From JBCCFK01 sp965262315 (GTDB taxonomy: Bacteria; Actinomycetota; Acidimicrobiia; Acidimicrobiales; UBA8592): a stretch of 64,000 bases of DNA. The stretch lies in NCBI GenBank assembly GCA_965262315.1, contig CBDHFJ010000137.1, positions 1 to 64,000 of the forward strand, given 5' to 3'. A program made the translations under genes and the position numbers. Each line of letters begins with the position of its first letter. Position 1 is the first letter of the stretch. The notes beneath the pieces were generated by a model. That model was not told where the DNA came from. It worked only from the letters and a program-made list of their open reading frames with translations, and did not search any database. Positions 17,525-25,441 of this stretch are shown here, one piece after another.

Positions 17525-18348
17525 CAGATCCGGTCCTCCCGATGGGCGTACCAGAGCGCCCACAGACCCCCGACCATCCCGAACAGCCACAGACCGGTGC
17601 CGACGAGGTCCTGGGCGAGCCGGTCGAGCCCGGCGACGGTGTCGGTCTGCATCGCCCAGCTGGGGACCAACACGGTGAAGGCGATGAAGCCGACCACGAT
17701 CACCGCGGTCTTGAGCCAGGCGTCAAGCCACGGCATGTGCAGCCGGTCGTTCGCCGAGAGCAACCTGGGGCCGAGGACGAGGGCCACCACACCGCCGGCG
17801 ATCAGGAAGGCCACCGTCGTCGAGAAGTTGGCGAAGCCGGGGAGCTCGCCGCCGGGGCTGGCCGTGGATCCCGGTGCCGGCGGCGCGATGGCGGGCGCCG
17901 CGAAGCCGGACTGGACGTAGGTGACGAGCGCATCGACATCGGCCTCCGACAGCGTCGAGAACGCCGGCATGCGCCCGTTGTAGGTCTCCCCCAGGACCAC
18001 CAGCTCGCCCTCACGGCCGTTGCGAATCGTGCTGACCAGGTAGTCGGTGTCGTCGACGTTCGGGTTGCCGAGCAGCGGCGGGAACTGACCGGAGATGCCC
18101 ACACCTCCCGGCTGGTGGCAGGCCGAGCAGAGCTGGCTGTAGATCTGCGCACCCTCGACCAGGAGCTCGTCGGATGGCCCCGAATCGACGTCGGCAACCG
18201 TGTCGGCCTCGGACTCCTCGCCGTCGACCTGCGATGCACCGGCCGCGCTCAACCAGAGCCCGGCCGCCGGGCTGAACACCAGCAGGGCCACGCAGAGCGT
18301 GGCCAGCGGATGGCGTCGGTTGGCGGGTCGATGAGGGGACACGGCCAT
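17524..18348 (-). CDS. Multi-pass cytochrome c, first gene of the bc operon
   Basis: 274 residues. An N-terminal hydrophobic segment (signal/anchor) precedes an acidic linker and a cytochrome c domain with CSACH in YSQLCSACHQPGG and Met ligand near GRMPAFSTL. Three C-terminal membrane segments follow (LIAGGVVALVLGP, LKTAVIVVGFIAFTVLV, GLWLFGMVGGLWALWYA). A cytochrome c with its own membrane bundle is more than an electron shuttle and is likely a structural subunit. Its stop overlaps the flavoprotein start. Confidence 0.82.
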   Translation of the reverse strand: MAVSPHRPANRRHPLATLCVALLVFSPAAGLWLSAAGASQVDGEESEADTVADVDSGPSDELLVEGAQIYSQLCSACHQPGGVGISGQFPPLLGNPNVDDTDYLVSTIRNGREGELVVLGETYNGRMPAFSTLSEADVDALVTYVQSGFAAPAIAPPAPGSTASPGGELPGFANFSTTVAFLIAGGVVALVLGPRLLSANDRLHMPWLDAWLKTAVIVVGFIAFTVLVPSWAMQTDTVAGLDRLAQDLVGTGLWLFGMVGGLWALWYAHREDRI

Positions 18349-18444
18349 GCGTTGGTCGTCCGTTCACTCCGAGACAGCGGGATCAGATCGCCGAGCCGGC
18401 GGCCTGGCGGGCTCATCTTCGACCAGCCCCGCACCCCCCAAATA

Positions 18445-18458
18445 GGGCCCTAGGTCCC
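18445..18458. promoter_or_regulatory. DosR/DevR-like box in the divergent respiratory promoter
   Basis: GGGCCCTAGGTCCC matches 11 of 14 positions of the actinobacterial DevR core GGGACTWWAGTCCC. It lies 64 bases before the first oxidase gene and about 97 before the bc operon start, so it could act on both. No such regulator is seen in the window. A second, better match is at 25393. Confidence 0.4.
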
Positions 18459-18521
18459 TGTTGGTCCCGACCCCTCACGGCGGAGCCTGTGCACGTCCAA
18501 CCGGAGGGAAGGGAGGCCGTC

Positions 18522-18677
18522 GTGTCCGTGGTGAACGACAACGACCTCGACGACACTGAGCCCGAGCATTTCAAGCCCACAGGCACCATCTTCATCCTGG
18601 TGTGCTTCGTGGCCACGCTGATCCTGCTGTGGCTGTCCGTCTACCTGATCCTGGTCAGCCGCGGGGTGACGGGATGA
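18522..18677 (+). CDS. Small single-helix oxidase subunit (ba3 subunit IIa-like)
   Basis: 51 residues: an acidic N-terminus (NDNDLDDTEPEHFKPTGT) and one membrane helix (IFILVCFVATLILLWLSVYL). Start GTG 18522 follows the strong site GGGAAGGGAGG; earlier in-frame starts lack one. The stop overlaps the coxB start as ATGA. Size, topology and position match the small subunit that completes subunit II in ba3-type oxidases. Confidence 0.75.
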   Translation: MSVVNDNDLDDTEPEHFKPTGTIFILVCFVATLILLWLSVYLILVSRGVTG

Positions 18678-19246
18678 GCGACCAGACCGAGTCGGCGGCC
18701 GAGGAGTCGCCGTCCGATCTCGACATGGGGATCGACCCCTACGAACGCAACTGGATGTTCGTGTCGATCCTGCTCCTCGTGGTCTTCGCAGTCACGATCA
18801 CCATCGGCGGCTTCGCCATGGGGTTCGAGGTGCCGGGTGCCGAGGGCGATGTCGACCCGCGCACCGTGCTCGACACGCCACCGTGGGACGAGCCCGGAGT
18901 CCGCGAGATCGCGCCCGGCGTCTACGAGGCGTACGTGATCGCCCAGACCTGGAGCTTCGAACCGCGCGAGATCGTCGTCCCGGTCAACGCCGAGATCACG
19001 ATCTACGTGACCAGCCCCGACCTCCAGCACGGCTTCGACGTGCGCGACACCAACCTCAACATGCAGGTGGTGCCGGGCCAGGTCTCCAAGCTCACCTACA
19101 CCTTCGACGAGATCGGTGAGTACCCCTACATCTGCAACGAGTACTGCGGCCGGGGCCACGCCGCGATGTTCGGGGTCGTGAACGTGGTGGCCGAGCTCCC
19201 CGAGTCCGACGACACCGGCTCCGACAGCGACGAGGCCACCTCATGA
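18674..19246 (+). CDS. coxB: Cytochrome c oxidase subunit II, ba3 type
   Basis: 190 residues with one N-terminal helix and a cupredoxin domain. CuA ligands: His in DLQHGFDV and the loop CNEYCGRGHAAM with both Cys, Glu, His and Met. A single anchor helix is usual in B-family oxidases. Accepts electrons from a cytochrome c. Coupled by ATGA to both neighbours. Confidence 0.92.
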   Translation: MSDQTESAAEESPSDLDMGIDPYERNWMFVSILLLVVFAVTITIGGFAMGFEVPGAEGDVDPRTVLDTPPWDEPGVREIAPGVYEAYVIAQTWSFEPREIVVPVNAEITIYVTSPDLQHGFDVRDTNLNMQVVPGQVSKLTYTFDEIGEYPYICNEYCGRGHAAMFGVVNVVAELPESDDTGSDSDEATS

Positions 19247-20940
19247 CCATCGCCGACCGCCCGGCATCCCAGCCGAAGAACTGGGAGACCGGCTACGACC
19301 TCACCAAGGACGAGCGCCGGTTCATCATGAACCACGTCTACGTCGCCATCGCGGCGTTGACGATCGGCAGCCTCTTCGGCCCACTCCAGGCGTTCCAGCA
19401 CAGCGGCGTCGATTTCTACCCCTACATCGAGCCCATCATCAAGAGCTACTACCAGGGCCTGACGCTCCACGGCGTCCTCAACGCCCTGGTGTGGACGACG
19501 TTCTTCATCGTCGGCTTCACGAACCTCACCACCATCAAGGGTCTGGGGCGACCACTCAGCCATCCCCACATCAACCGCCTGGGATTCTGGGTGATGGTCA
19601 TCGGCCTGGTGATGACCGCCATCCCGATCCTGTTGGACGAAGCGACGGTCCTCTACACCTTCTACGCACCGCTCAAGGCCAACTGGGCCTTCTACCTCGG
19701 CCTCACCCTGGTGGTGGTCGGGAGCTGGATCGAGGGCTGGGGATTCTTCCTCACCTTCCGGGCATGGCGCCAGGAGAACCCGGGCGTGCGGTCGCCGTTC
19801 ATCGCGCTCGGCGGGGTCGTCAACGCCGCCATGTGGCAGATCGCCACCCTCGGCGTGGCGGTGTCGATCCTGACGATGCTGCTGCCCTGGTCGCTCGGCA
19901 TCACCGACGCCACCGACCCCGAGCTGTCGCGCACCTACTTCTGGTTCACCGGCCACCCGCTGGTCTACTTCTGGCTGCTGCCCGCCTACGTGAGTTGGTA
20001 CGGGATGCTGCCCAAGCAGGTGGGCGGCAAGCTCTTCAGCGACTCGCTGGCCCGCCTGGCGTTCTGGATGTTCCTCATCGTGTCGGTACCGGTGGGCTTC
20101 CACCACCAGTTCACCGACCCCGGGGTCCCCGAGACGTGGAAGTGGATCCACGCCCTGCTGACCTACTCGGTGTTCTTCCCGTCGATGCTCACCGCGTTCA
20201 CCGTGATCGCTTCGCTCGAGTACGGGGCCCGCAAGCGCGGCGGCACCGGCCTCGTCGGTTGGATCCGGGCGCTCCCCTGGCAGGACCCCTCGGTCACCGC
20301 CCAGCTGCTGGCCGCGATCCTGTTCATGTTCGGCGGCATCGGCGGCCTGACCAACGCGTCGTACAACCTCAACCTGGTCATCCACAACACCGCCTGGGTC
20401 CCCGGCCACTTCCACCTCACCGTGGCCACGGCCGTGACCCTGTCGTTCATCGGGATCACCTACTGGATGATCCCGCACCTGACCCACAAGCAGCTCTGGA
20501 AGCCGAAGGTGGCGCTGTTCCAGGCCTGGACCTGGTTCGTGGGCATGATCATCTTCTCGAACGCCATGCACATGCTCGGCCTGCTCGGTGCCCCTCGGCG
20601 CACGCCCCTGGGCGACGCGCTGTACGTGCCCGAGAGCTGGGACGGCCACCTGATGCGGTCCTCGGTGGGCGGGGCCATCCTGCTCGTGTCGGTCATCACC
20701 TACGTGGTGATCATCGTGCAGACGATCCGCGGTCCCGAGGTGGCGCCCGAAGCGGTGCCCGAAGTGCCGATCGCCGAGTCGATCCGCCACCCGCAGATGA
20801 CCCCGCTGTGGCTGGACCGCTTCAAGCCGTGGCTGATCGGCGCCGGTGCGCTGCTGGTGATCGCGTACGGGCCCCAGCTCGTCGACCAGATCGTCAACAT
20901 GGAGCTGAACGCACCCGGCCCCGACATCACGCCCTGGTGA
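19243..20940 (+). CDS. coxA: Heme-copper oxidase subunit I, type B (ba3-like)
   Basis: 565 residues, about 13 helices. The CuB His-Tyr crosslink site is GHPLVYFWLLPAY, further CuB ligands are in FHHQFTDPG, and the heme pair is in GHFHLTVATA. The N-terminal heme His lies in LTLHGVLNALVW. Valine in place of Glu in GHPxVY and the short form place it in family B, usually high-affinity oxidases with one proton channel. Terminal reduction of O2 is its role. Flanked by coxB and, 18 bases on, the cytochrome b/ferredoxin fusion gene. Confidence 0.93.
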   Translation: MTIADRPASQPKNWETGYDLTKDERRFIMNHVYVAIAALTIGSLFGPLQAFQHSGVDFYPYIEPIIKSYYQGLTLHGVLNALVWTTFFIVGFTNLTTIKGLGRPLSHPHINRLGFWVMVIGLVMTAIPILLDEATVLYTFYAPLKANWAFYLGLTLVVVGSWIEGWGFFLTFRAWRQENPGVRSPFIALGGVVNAAMWQIATLGVAVSILTMLLPWSLGITDATDPELSRTYFWFTGHPLVYFWLLPAYVSWYGMLPKQVGGKLFSDSLARLAFWMFLIVSVPVGFHHQFTDPGVPETWKWIHALLTYSVFFPSMLTAFTVIASLEYGARKRGGTGLVGWIRALPWQDPSVTAQLLAAILFMFGGIGGLTNASYNLNLVIHNTAWVPGHFHLTVATAVTLSFIGITYWMIPHLTHKQLWKPKVALFQAWTWFVGMIIFSNAMHMLGLLGAPRRTPLGDALYVPESWDGHLMRSSVGGAILLVSVITYVVIIVQTIRGPEVAPEAVPEVPIAESIRHPQMTPLWLDRFKPWLIGAGALLVIAYGPQLVDQIVNMELNAPGPDITPW

Positions 20941-20958
20941 TCCGAGGCTGGTGCCGAC

Positions 20959-23091
20959 ATGACCACCCCCTCCACTGAGCGGGCACGGCGCGCGGTCGAG
21001 GGGGCGGCGGCCGGGCTCGAGAAGCCGGTCGAGCGCCTCGTCGGGTCGCCGCAGGCCAACCCGCTCCCCCACGCCGGGACGATCAGCGTCTTCCTGTTGA
21101 TCGTCGTGGTCCTGTCGGGCGTGTACATCACCCTCTTCTACGAGTTCGGCTTCGAGGCCTCCCACCAGGCGGTCGCCGACATGGACGACCACCCGATCCA
21201 GGGCGTCGTCCGGTCGATCCACCGCTACGCCTCGGCGGCGTTGGTCCTGACGACGATCGTGCACGGGTGGCGGATCTTCGTCGCCGGCAGGTTCGGTGCC
21301 GGGCGCCGGTACCGGTGGCTCACCGGGATCGCATCGCTGGTGCTGGTGTGGCTGGCCGGGGTGACGGGCTACCTGCTCGTGTGGGACGCCCGAGCCCAGG
21401 CGATCGCCGAGGCCGCTGGAGGTGTGCTCGGCGACCTCGGGCTCGGTGGTGGGTTCGTGGTGGACCAGCTGCTCGGGCGGGGCTCGGGATCGGGCCTGAC
21501 GGTGGCGATCTGGTTCGTCCACCTGGGGCTGACGGCGGTGTTGGGGTGGTTCGCGTGGCGCCACCTGCGGCGCAGCCGCCTGGCGTGGTTGCCGCCGCGG
21601 GCCTGGATGATCGCCATGGGCGTCGCCCTGCTGGTCCTGTCGGTCCTGTTGCCGGCCGACCTGCTCGCGGTCCGCGATCCGGGCGCCCTCGTGCCGGACA
21701 TGGCGCTCGACCCGTTCATGCTCTTCCTGCTGCCACCGCTGTTGTCCGACGCCGCGTGGTTGGTGGTGGCCGCGATGGCCGCCGCGATCCTGGTGGCGTC
21801 GATCGTGCCGTGGGTGCTGCGGGACCGCACCACAGCCGTGGTGGCGATCGACCCCGACGCCTGCACCGGGTGTGAGATCTGCGTCGAGGACTGTCCCTAC
21901 CTGGCGCTGGAGATGCGCGCCCGACCCGACGACCCGGCCGGCGGACGCCTGGCCGTGGTCGACCCCTCGGCGTGCGTCGGCTGCGGCATCTGCGTCGGCT
22001 CCTGCGCGTTCGGCGCGATGGAGCTGCCCGGCCACGCCAGCCCCGAGACGGTCGACCCGACAGGAGCCGATGTCGTGGTCGTGTGCGAGCGCCGAGCCCG
22101 CCACCGCGGCCACGACGGCCTGGCGGTCACGGTCCCGTGCGCCGGCATGCTCCAGCCCGCCGCCATCGGCCACCTCATGCGCCGCGGCGCCGCCTCGGTC
22201 AGCGTCGACGGCTGCTCGCCCGGCGACTGCTCGTTCGGCGTCGGCAACCTCATCACCCACGAACGCCTCGACGGCAGCCGGGCCCCCCACGTCCAGCGCC
22301 GCTGGGCCGGATCGGTGGTCGAGTCGTGGGGCGACGCCGGGGCGGACGCCTTCGACGACCACGCGCCGCTCACCAGGCGAAACCGGGCGGCCGCGGCCAC
22401 CGTTGTGGGTGTCTCCATGCTCGGCGTCGGCGCCGCGACCTTGCTGCCGTTCGGAGGCGACGACGCCGAGGCGGCTGTTCGAGTACTGGTCTCCCACGAA
22501 CCCGGCGCCCAGCTGATCGGCCAGGTCGACGCCACCGGTGACCCCTCCGCCGACGTCACCGTGGTGATCTCGGTCGACGGACAGGAGCTGGTCCGCGAGA
22601 CCGTCGGCTCCGACGGCGCTCGTGCCGTGGGCGTCGTCGACGCCGATGTCGCGGCCGGCGACGCGGACCTGCGGGTCACCCTCGAGGAGGGCGGGACCAA
22701 CCCCACCGAGCTCTACGACGGTCCCGCCCGCTTCACCGAGGGACGCCGGTTCCTCCTCGAAGCACGTGACGTCCCACCGGCCCCCGGCGCCAAGGAGGGC
22801 CGCGACGTCTTCGACGAGCCCCGCCTCGGCGGATGCGCCGTGTGCCACGAGACCAGCGGCAACCGGCGCGGTGTCGGCCCGTCGCTGGCCGGCGTCGCCA
22901 CCCGCGCCGCCACCACGGTGCCGGGGCTCGATGCCGCCGAGTACCTCGTCGAGTCGATCGTCGACCCCGATGCCTTCATCGTGGACGGGTACCGGGCGGG
23001 ACAGATGCTGCCCACGTACACGGACCGGCTGAGCGCGTCGCAGATCGACGCCCTCGTGCAGTACCTGCTCACCCTGGAGGCCCCGGCATGA
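20959..23091 (+). CDS. Cytochrome b - 2x[4Fe-4S] - MvhD/FlpD-like - cytochrome c fusion protein
   Basis: 710 residues in one uninterrupted frame. Residues ~35-230 form a cytochrome b-like bundle with His88/His102 and His188/His202 as two heme pairs. After more hydrophobic segments come CX2CX2CX3C motifs at 302-312 and 339-349. An MvhD/FlpD-like region follows: VPCAGML (Cys394), GCSPGDCSFGVGN (Cys419, Cys424) plus Cys376. A further hydrophobic segment near 476-500, a beta-rich linker and a cytochrome c domain with CAVCH at 626-630 complete it. Parts are individually recognisable; I know no characterised protein with this order. Placed just after coxA, it likely moves electrons between a ferredoxin-like or flavoprotein donor, quinone and the oxidase. 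The MvhD match lacks one usual CxxC. Confidence 0.85.
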   Translation: MTTPSTERARRAVEGAAAGLEKPVERLVGSPQANPLPHAGTISVFLLIVVVLSGVYITLFYEFGFEASHQAVADMDDHPIQGVVRSIHRYASAALVLTTIVHGWRIFVAGRFGAGRRYRWLTGIASLVLVWLAGVTGYLLVWDARAQAIAEAAGGVLGDLGLGGGFVVDQLLGRGSGSGLTVAIWFVHLGLTAVLGWFAWRHLRRSRLAWLPPRAWMIAMGVALLVLSVLLPADLLAVRDPGALVPDMALDPFMLFLLPPLLSDAAWLVVAAMAAAILVASIVPWVLRDRTTAVVAIDPDACTGCEICVEDCPYLALEMRARPDDPAGGRLAVVDPSACVGCGICVGSCAFGAMELPGHASPETVDPTGADVVVVCERRARHRGHDGLAVTVPCAGMLQPAAIGHLMRRGAASVSVDGCSPGDCSFGVGNLITHERLDGSRAPHVQRRWAGSVVESWGDAGADAFDDHAPLTRRNRAAAATVVGVSMLGVGAATLLPFGGDDAEAAVRVLVSHEPGAQLIGQVDATGDPSADVTVVISVDGQELVRETVGSDGARAVGVVDADVAAGDADLRVTLEEGGTNPTELYDGPARFTEGRRFLLEARDVPPAPGAKEGRDVFDEPRLGGCAVCHETSGNRRGVGPSLAGVATRAATTVPGLDAAEYLVESIVDPDAFIVDGYRAGQMLPTYTDRLSASQIDALVQYLLTLEAPA

Positions 23092-23105
23092 CCCCCGAGC
23101 GCCCG

Positions 23106-23513
23106 TCAGGCCTCCTGGAAGATCTCCTCGGTACCGACCCCGTCGACCCCGTCGATGGTGCGGGTGCCGACGAGGTCACCGTCGGACTGGACGGTGTACA
23201 CCGCCGTGCCGGCGCTGCCGCCGTCGCGGGGCTCGGTGACCGACCGCCAGTCGACTTCGAGCCGGTCACCGCGCAGGCGGCCGGTGCCCTCCTGGATGGA
23301 GCCGGTGATGATCCACTGGATGGCGTAGACGTCGGATTCGTCGGTGGCCTCGATGACCACGGTGCCGGAGTACTCGATCCCCACGGCGTCGGTGCCGTTG
23401 ACGGTGTAGGTCCCGGTGATGCCCTCGCCGTCGACGACCTCGCTCCCGGGGACCGAGCAGCCGACGACGGCCAGGGCGAGCACGAGCGCGAAGGGGGCGA
23501 GGCGAGTCCGCAT
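23106..23513 (-). CDS. Small lipoprotein encoded opposite to the copper/oxidase operon
   Basis: 135 residues. Signal peptide with lipobox (LALAVVGC), then a beta-rich domain of repeated strands such as GTYTVNGTDAVGIEYSGTVV and YAIQWIITGSIQEGTGRL, a pattern common in small actinobacterial secreted proteins of unknown role. Coding is preferred on this strand because the opposing frame is low-complexity until 23540. It sits 15 bases after the fusion gene and interrupts an otherwise rightward operon. Confidence 0.7.
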   Translation of the reverse strand: MRTRLAPFALVLALAVVGCSVPGSEVVDGEGITGTYTVNGTDAVGIEYSGTVVIEATDESDVYAIQWIITGSIQEGTGRLRGDRLEVDWRSVTEPRDGGSAGTAVYTVQSDGDLVGTRTIDGVDGVGTEEIFQEA

Positions 23514-23540
23514 GCAGCGGACGGTAACGAAGGGAGCGGG

Positions 23541-24203
23541 CTTCCTCGATGGACCAAGGTCCTGGGTGCCGTCCTCGGCGTCCTCGTCGGGGCCGCGCTG
23601 GCCTTCGCCATCATCCAGCCGATCAAGGTCCTGCCGCGCATTCGCGTCGCCCCCGGCTATGCCTTCACCGATCAACACGACGCCCGCTTCTCCAGCGAGA
23701 CCGTTCGCGGCAGCGTGACCCTCTACTCGTTCCAGCCACTCGACTGTGGCGACGCCTGCGTGCCGATCGACGAGACGCTGCGCCAGGTCCACGACCGCGT
23801 GGCCACCGAGGTCGAGTTCGGCGACGTCGACTTCCGGATCGTGACCATCGCGTTGGCCGACGATCCCGAGGCTGTCGCGCTCGCCACCGCGGCCGCCGCG
23901 GCAGGGGCCGACGGCCAGGACTGGCGCTGGGTGGGCGGACCGATCGACAGCGTTCGCACGGTGGTGGGTGCCGGGTTCCGCCGGTACGTCGAGGTGGGCC
24001 CGGATGGCACGGTCGACTTCGACCCGGGCTTCGCGATCGTCGACGGCAACGGCGTCATCCGCGCCGAGCACCACTACGAGACCACCACCGAGGCCGCGGA
24101 CGACCTGGTTCGCCAGCTCGACCTCCTCGCCGGGGAGCTGGGCCAGAGCGGCCTCGCCGGCCTGGCCTACGACGCGGCCCATCTCTTCCTCTGCTATGGC
24201 TGA
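23541..24203 (+). CDS. SCO-like membrane-anchored thioredoxin-fold protein, start unresolved
   Basis: The recognisable protein runs from PRWTKVLGAVLGVLVGAALA (a membrane anchor) to a C-terminus ending AAHLFLCYG. VTLYSFQPLDCGDACVPID carries the CxxxC copper motif of SCO proteins, and a His follows in DGNGVIRAEHHYE. No ATG, GTG or TTG lies in frame after the opposing lipoprotein gene begins. Either the start is ATG 23088 (overlapping the fusion stop, but giving a low-complexity 150-residue leader opposite another gene), or a single-base error separates ATG 23512 from this frame. Likely helps metallate the oxidase CuA site. Confidence 0.65.
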   Translation, partial: LPRWTKVLGAVLGVLVGAALAFAIIQPIKVLPRIRVAPGYAFTDQHDARFSSETVRGSVTLYSFQPLDCGDACVPIDETLRQVHDRVATEVEFGDVDFRIVTIALADDPEAVALATAAAAAGADGQDWRWVGGPIDSVRTVVGAGFRRYVEVGPDGTVDFDPGFAIVDGNGVIRAEHHYETTTEAADDLVRQLDLLAGELGQSGLAGLAYDAAHLFLCYG

Positions 24204-24222
24204 CCCCGATTGTGAGCATCAC

Positions 24223-24900
24223 ATGACCACCACCATCGATCCCCCGACACCGGTCTCGGATGATCCGCCGCCATCCCGCCGACGCCGCTCGATCCGCCAG
24301 CGGCTGCTGGTCCCGGCCCTGTTCCTGGTGGCGATCCTCGCCGGACTGGTTGCGACCCCGTTCGTGCTGGCACAGTTCCGGCCCCACGCCTGGGCAGGCA
24401 CGCGGCTGCCGGCCGGCACGGAGGCCCCATCGCTGTCGGCCCTCACTCTCGACGACGGCAGCGTCGCCGATCTCAGTCGGTACGAGGGCGACGTCGTCCT
24501 GTTGTTCTTCGGGTACACGTTCTGTCCGGATGTCTGCCCCCTCACGCTGTCCGTCGCGGCCGAGGCCGTCGAGGCGCTGGGTGACCGGTCCGAGGACGTG
24601 CATCTCCTCATGGTGTCGGTCGATCCCGCCCGGGACGGGCTCGACGACCTGGCGACCTATGTCCGCCACTTCAACCCGGACTTCCGCGGCGTGGGCGGCG
24701 AGCCGGAGGACATCGCGGCCGCGGCATCGCTGTACGGCGTGTTCTTCGACGCCGGGCCCGAGGACGACAACGGCTTCTATCTCGTCGACCACACCGCGAC
24801 GCTCATGGGTATCGGCCCGGACGGCTCGCTGGACGTGGTGTGGCGCCACGACGTCGACCCGACAGCCCTGACCAGCGACCTCGAGGAGCTGCTTCCATGA
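24223..24900 (+). CDS. SCO1/SenC-family copper chaperone
   Basis: 225 residues: N-terminal anchor (LLVPALFLVAILAGLVATPF) and thioredoxin fold with FGYTFCPDVCPLTL, the CxxxC copper site. SVDPARDGLDDLATYVRHF follows and the distal His is in LVDHTATLMGI. Loads copper into CuA of subunit II. Start ATG 24223 chosen; ATG 24196 in the same frame overlaps the preceding stop and is possible. Coupled by ATGA to the PCuAC gene. Confidence 0.9.
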   Translation: MTTTIDPPTPVSDDPPPSRRRRSIRQRLLVPALFLVAILAGLVATPFVLAQFRPHAWAGTRLPAGTEAPSLSALTLDDGSVADLSRYEGDVVLLFFGYTFCPDVCPLTLSVAAEAVEALGDRSEDVHLLMVSVDPARDGLDDLATYVRHFNPDFRGVGGEPEDIAAAASLYGVFFDAGPEDDNGFYLVDHTATLMGIGPDGSLDVVWRHDVDPTALTSDLEELLP

Positions 24901-25349
24901 CCCCGACCACCCGCCGGCTGCTGCCGGCCCTGGCCCTCACCGCACTCCTGCTCGCCGGGTGCGGGGACGACGATGCGGGCGGCGGCGTCAGCGCGAGCGA
25001 CGTCTGGGCTCGATCGACCGCACCTGACGCATCCACCGCCGCGTTCTACCTGGAGATCCGGAACGACGCCGATGCCGCCGACGCCTTGACCGGCGCCGCG
25101 ACCGACGTGTGCGACATGGTCGAGATCCACACCATGACGATGGTCGACAACGTGATGTCGATGATGCCGGCCGACGCCGAGGAGTTGACGATCGAAGCCG
25201 GCGAGTCGCTGATCCTCGAGCCCGGCGGCCTCCACGTGATGTGCATGGGCCTGCGCGAACCGCTCGCCGTCGACGACCAGGTCGATCTGGAACTCTCGTT
25301 CGGGTCGGGCGCCACCCTGGACGTCACCGCAGACATCCGCGAGCCGTAG
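24897..25349 (+). CDS. PCu(A)C periplasmic copper chaperone lipoprotein
   Basis: 150 residues. Lipobox in ALLLAGC, then the H-M-x10-M-x21-H-M type copper(I) pattern spread over VEIHTMTMVDNVMSMMP and GGLHVMCMGLREP. Delivers Cu(I) to SCO or directly to CuA of the oxidase. Start overlaps the SCO1 stop (ATGA). Confidence 0.9.
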   Translation: MTPTTRRLLPALALTALLLAGCGDDDAGGGVSASDVWARSTAPDASTAAFYLEIRNDADAADALTGAATDVCDMVEIHTMTMVDNVMSMMPADAEELTIEAGESLILEPGGLHVMCMGLREPLAVDDQVDLELSFGSGATLDVTADIREP

Positions 25350-25392
25350 CCGCGGCCACGCGCCAGAGCCGGTCTCGTAGGCTGACGACGGC

Positions 25393-25406
25393 GGGACTTC
25401 GGTCCC
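25393..25406. promoter_or_regulatory. DosR/DevR-like box before the thioredoxin gene
   Basis: GGGACTTCGGTCCC matches 12 of 14 positions of the DevR consensus GGGACTWWAGTCCC and is an inverted repeat (GGGAC/GTCCC with near-symmetric centre). It ends 35 bases before ATG 25442, in a 92-base space that otherwise breaks the copper-chaperone operon. A start of separate, oxygen- or redox-dependent transcription is inferred. Confidence 0.5.
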
Positions 25407-25441
25407 TGCCATTTCCTCCCGCCCCCGAACACTCTGGGACC

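Noticed and set aside
19126..22848. A 1240-codon open frame on the minus strand opposite the oxidase and fusion genes
   Set aside because: It lies opposite four confidently identified genes, is rich in His, Arg, Gly and Val with no domain, and is explained by high GC third positions of the true genes.
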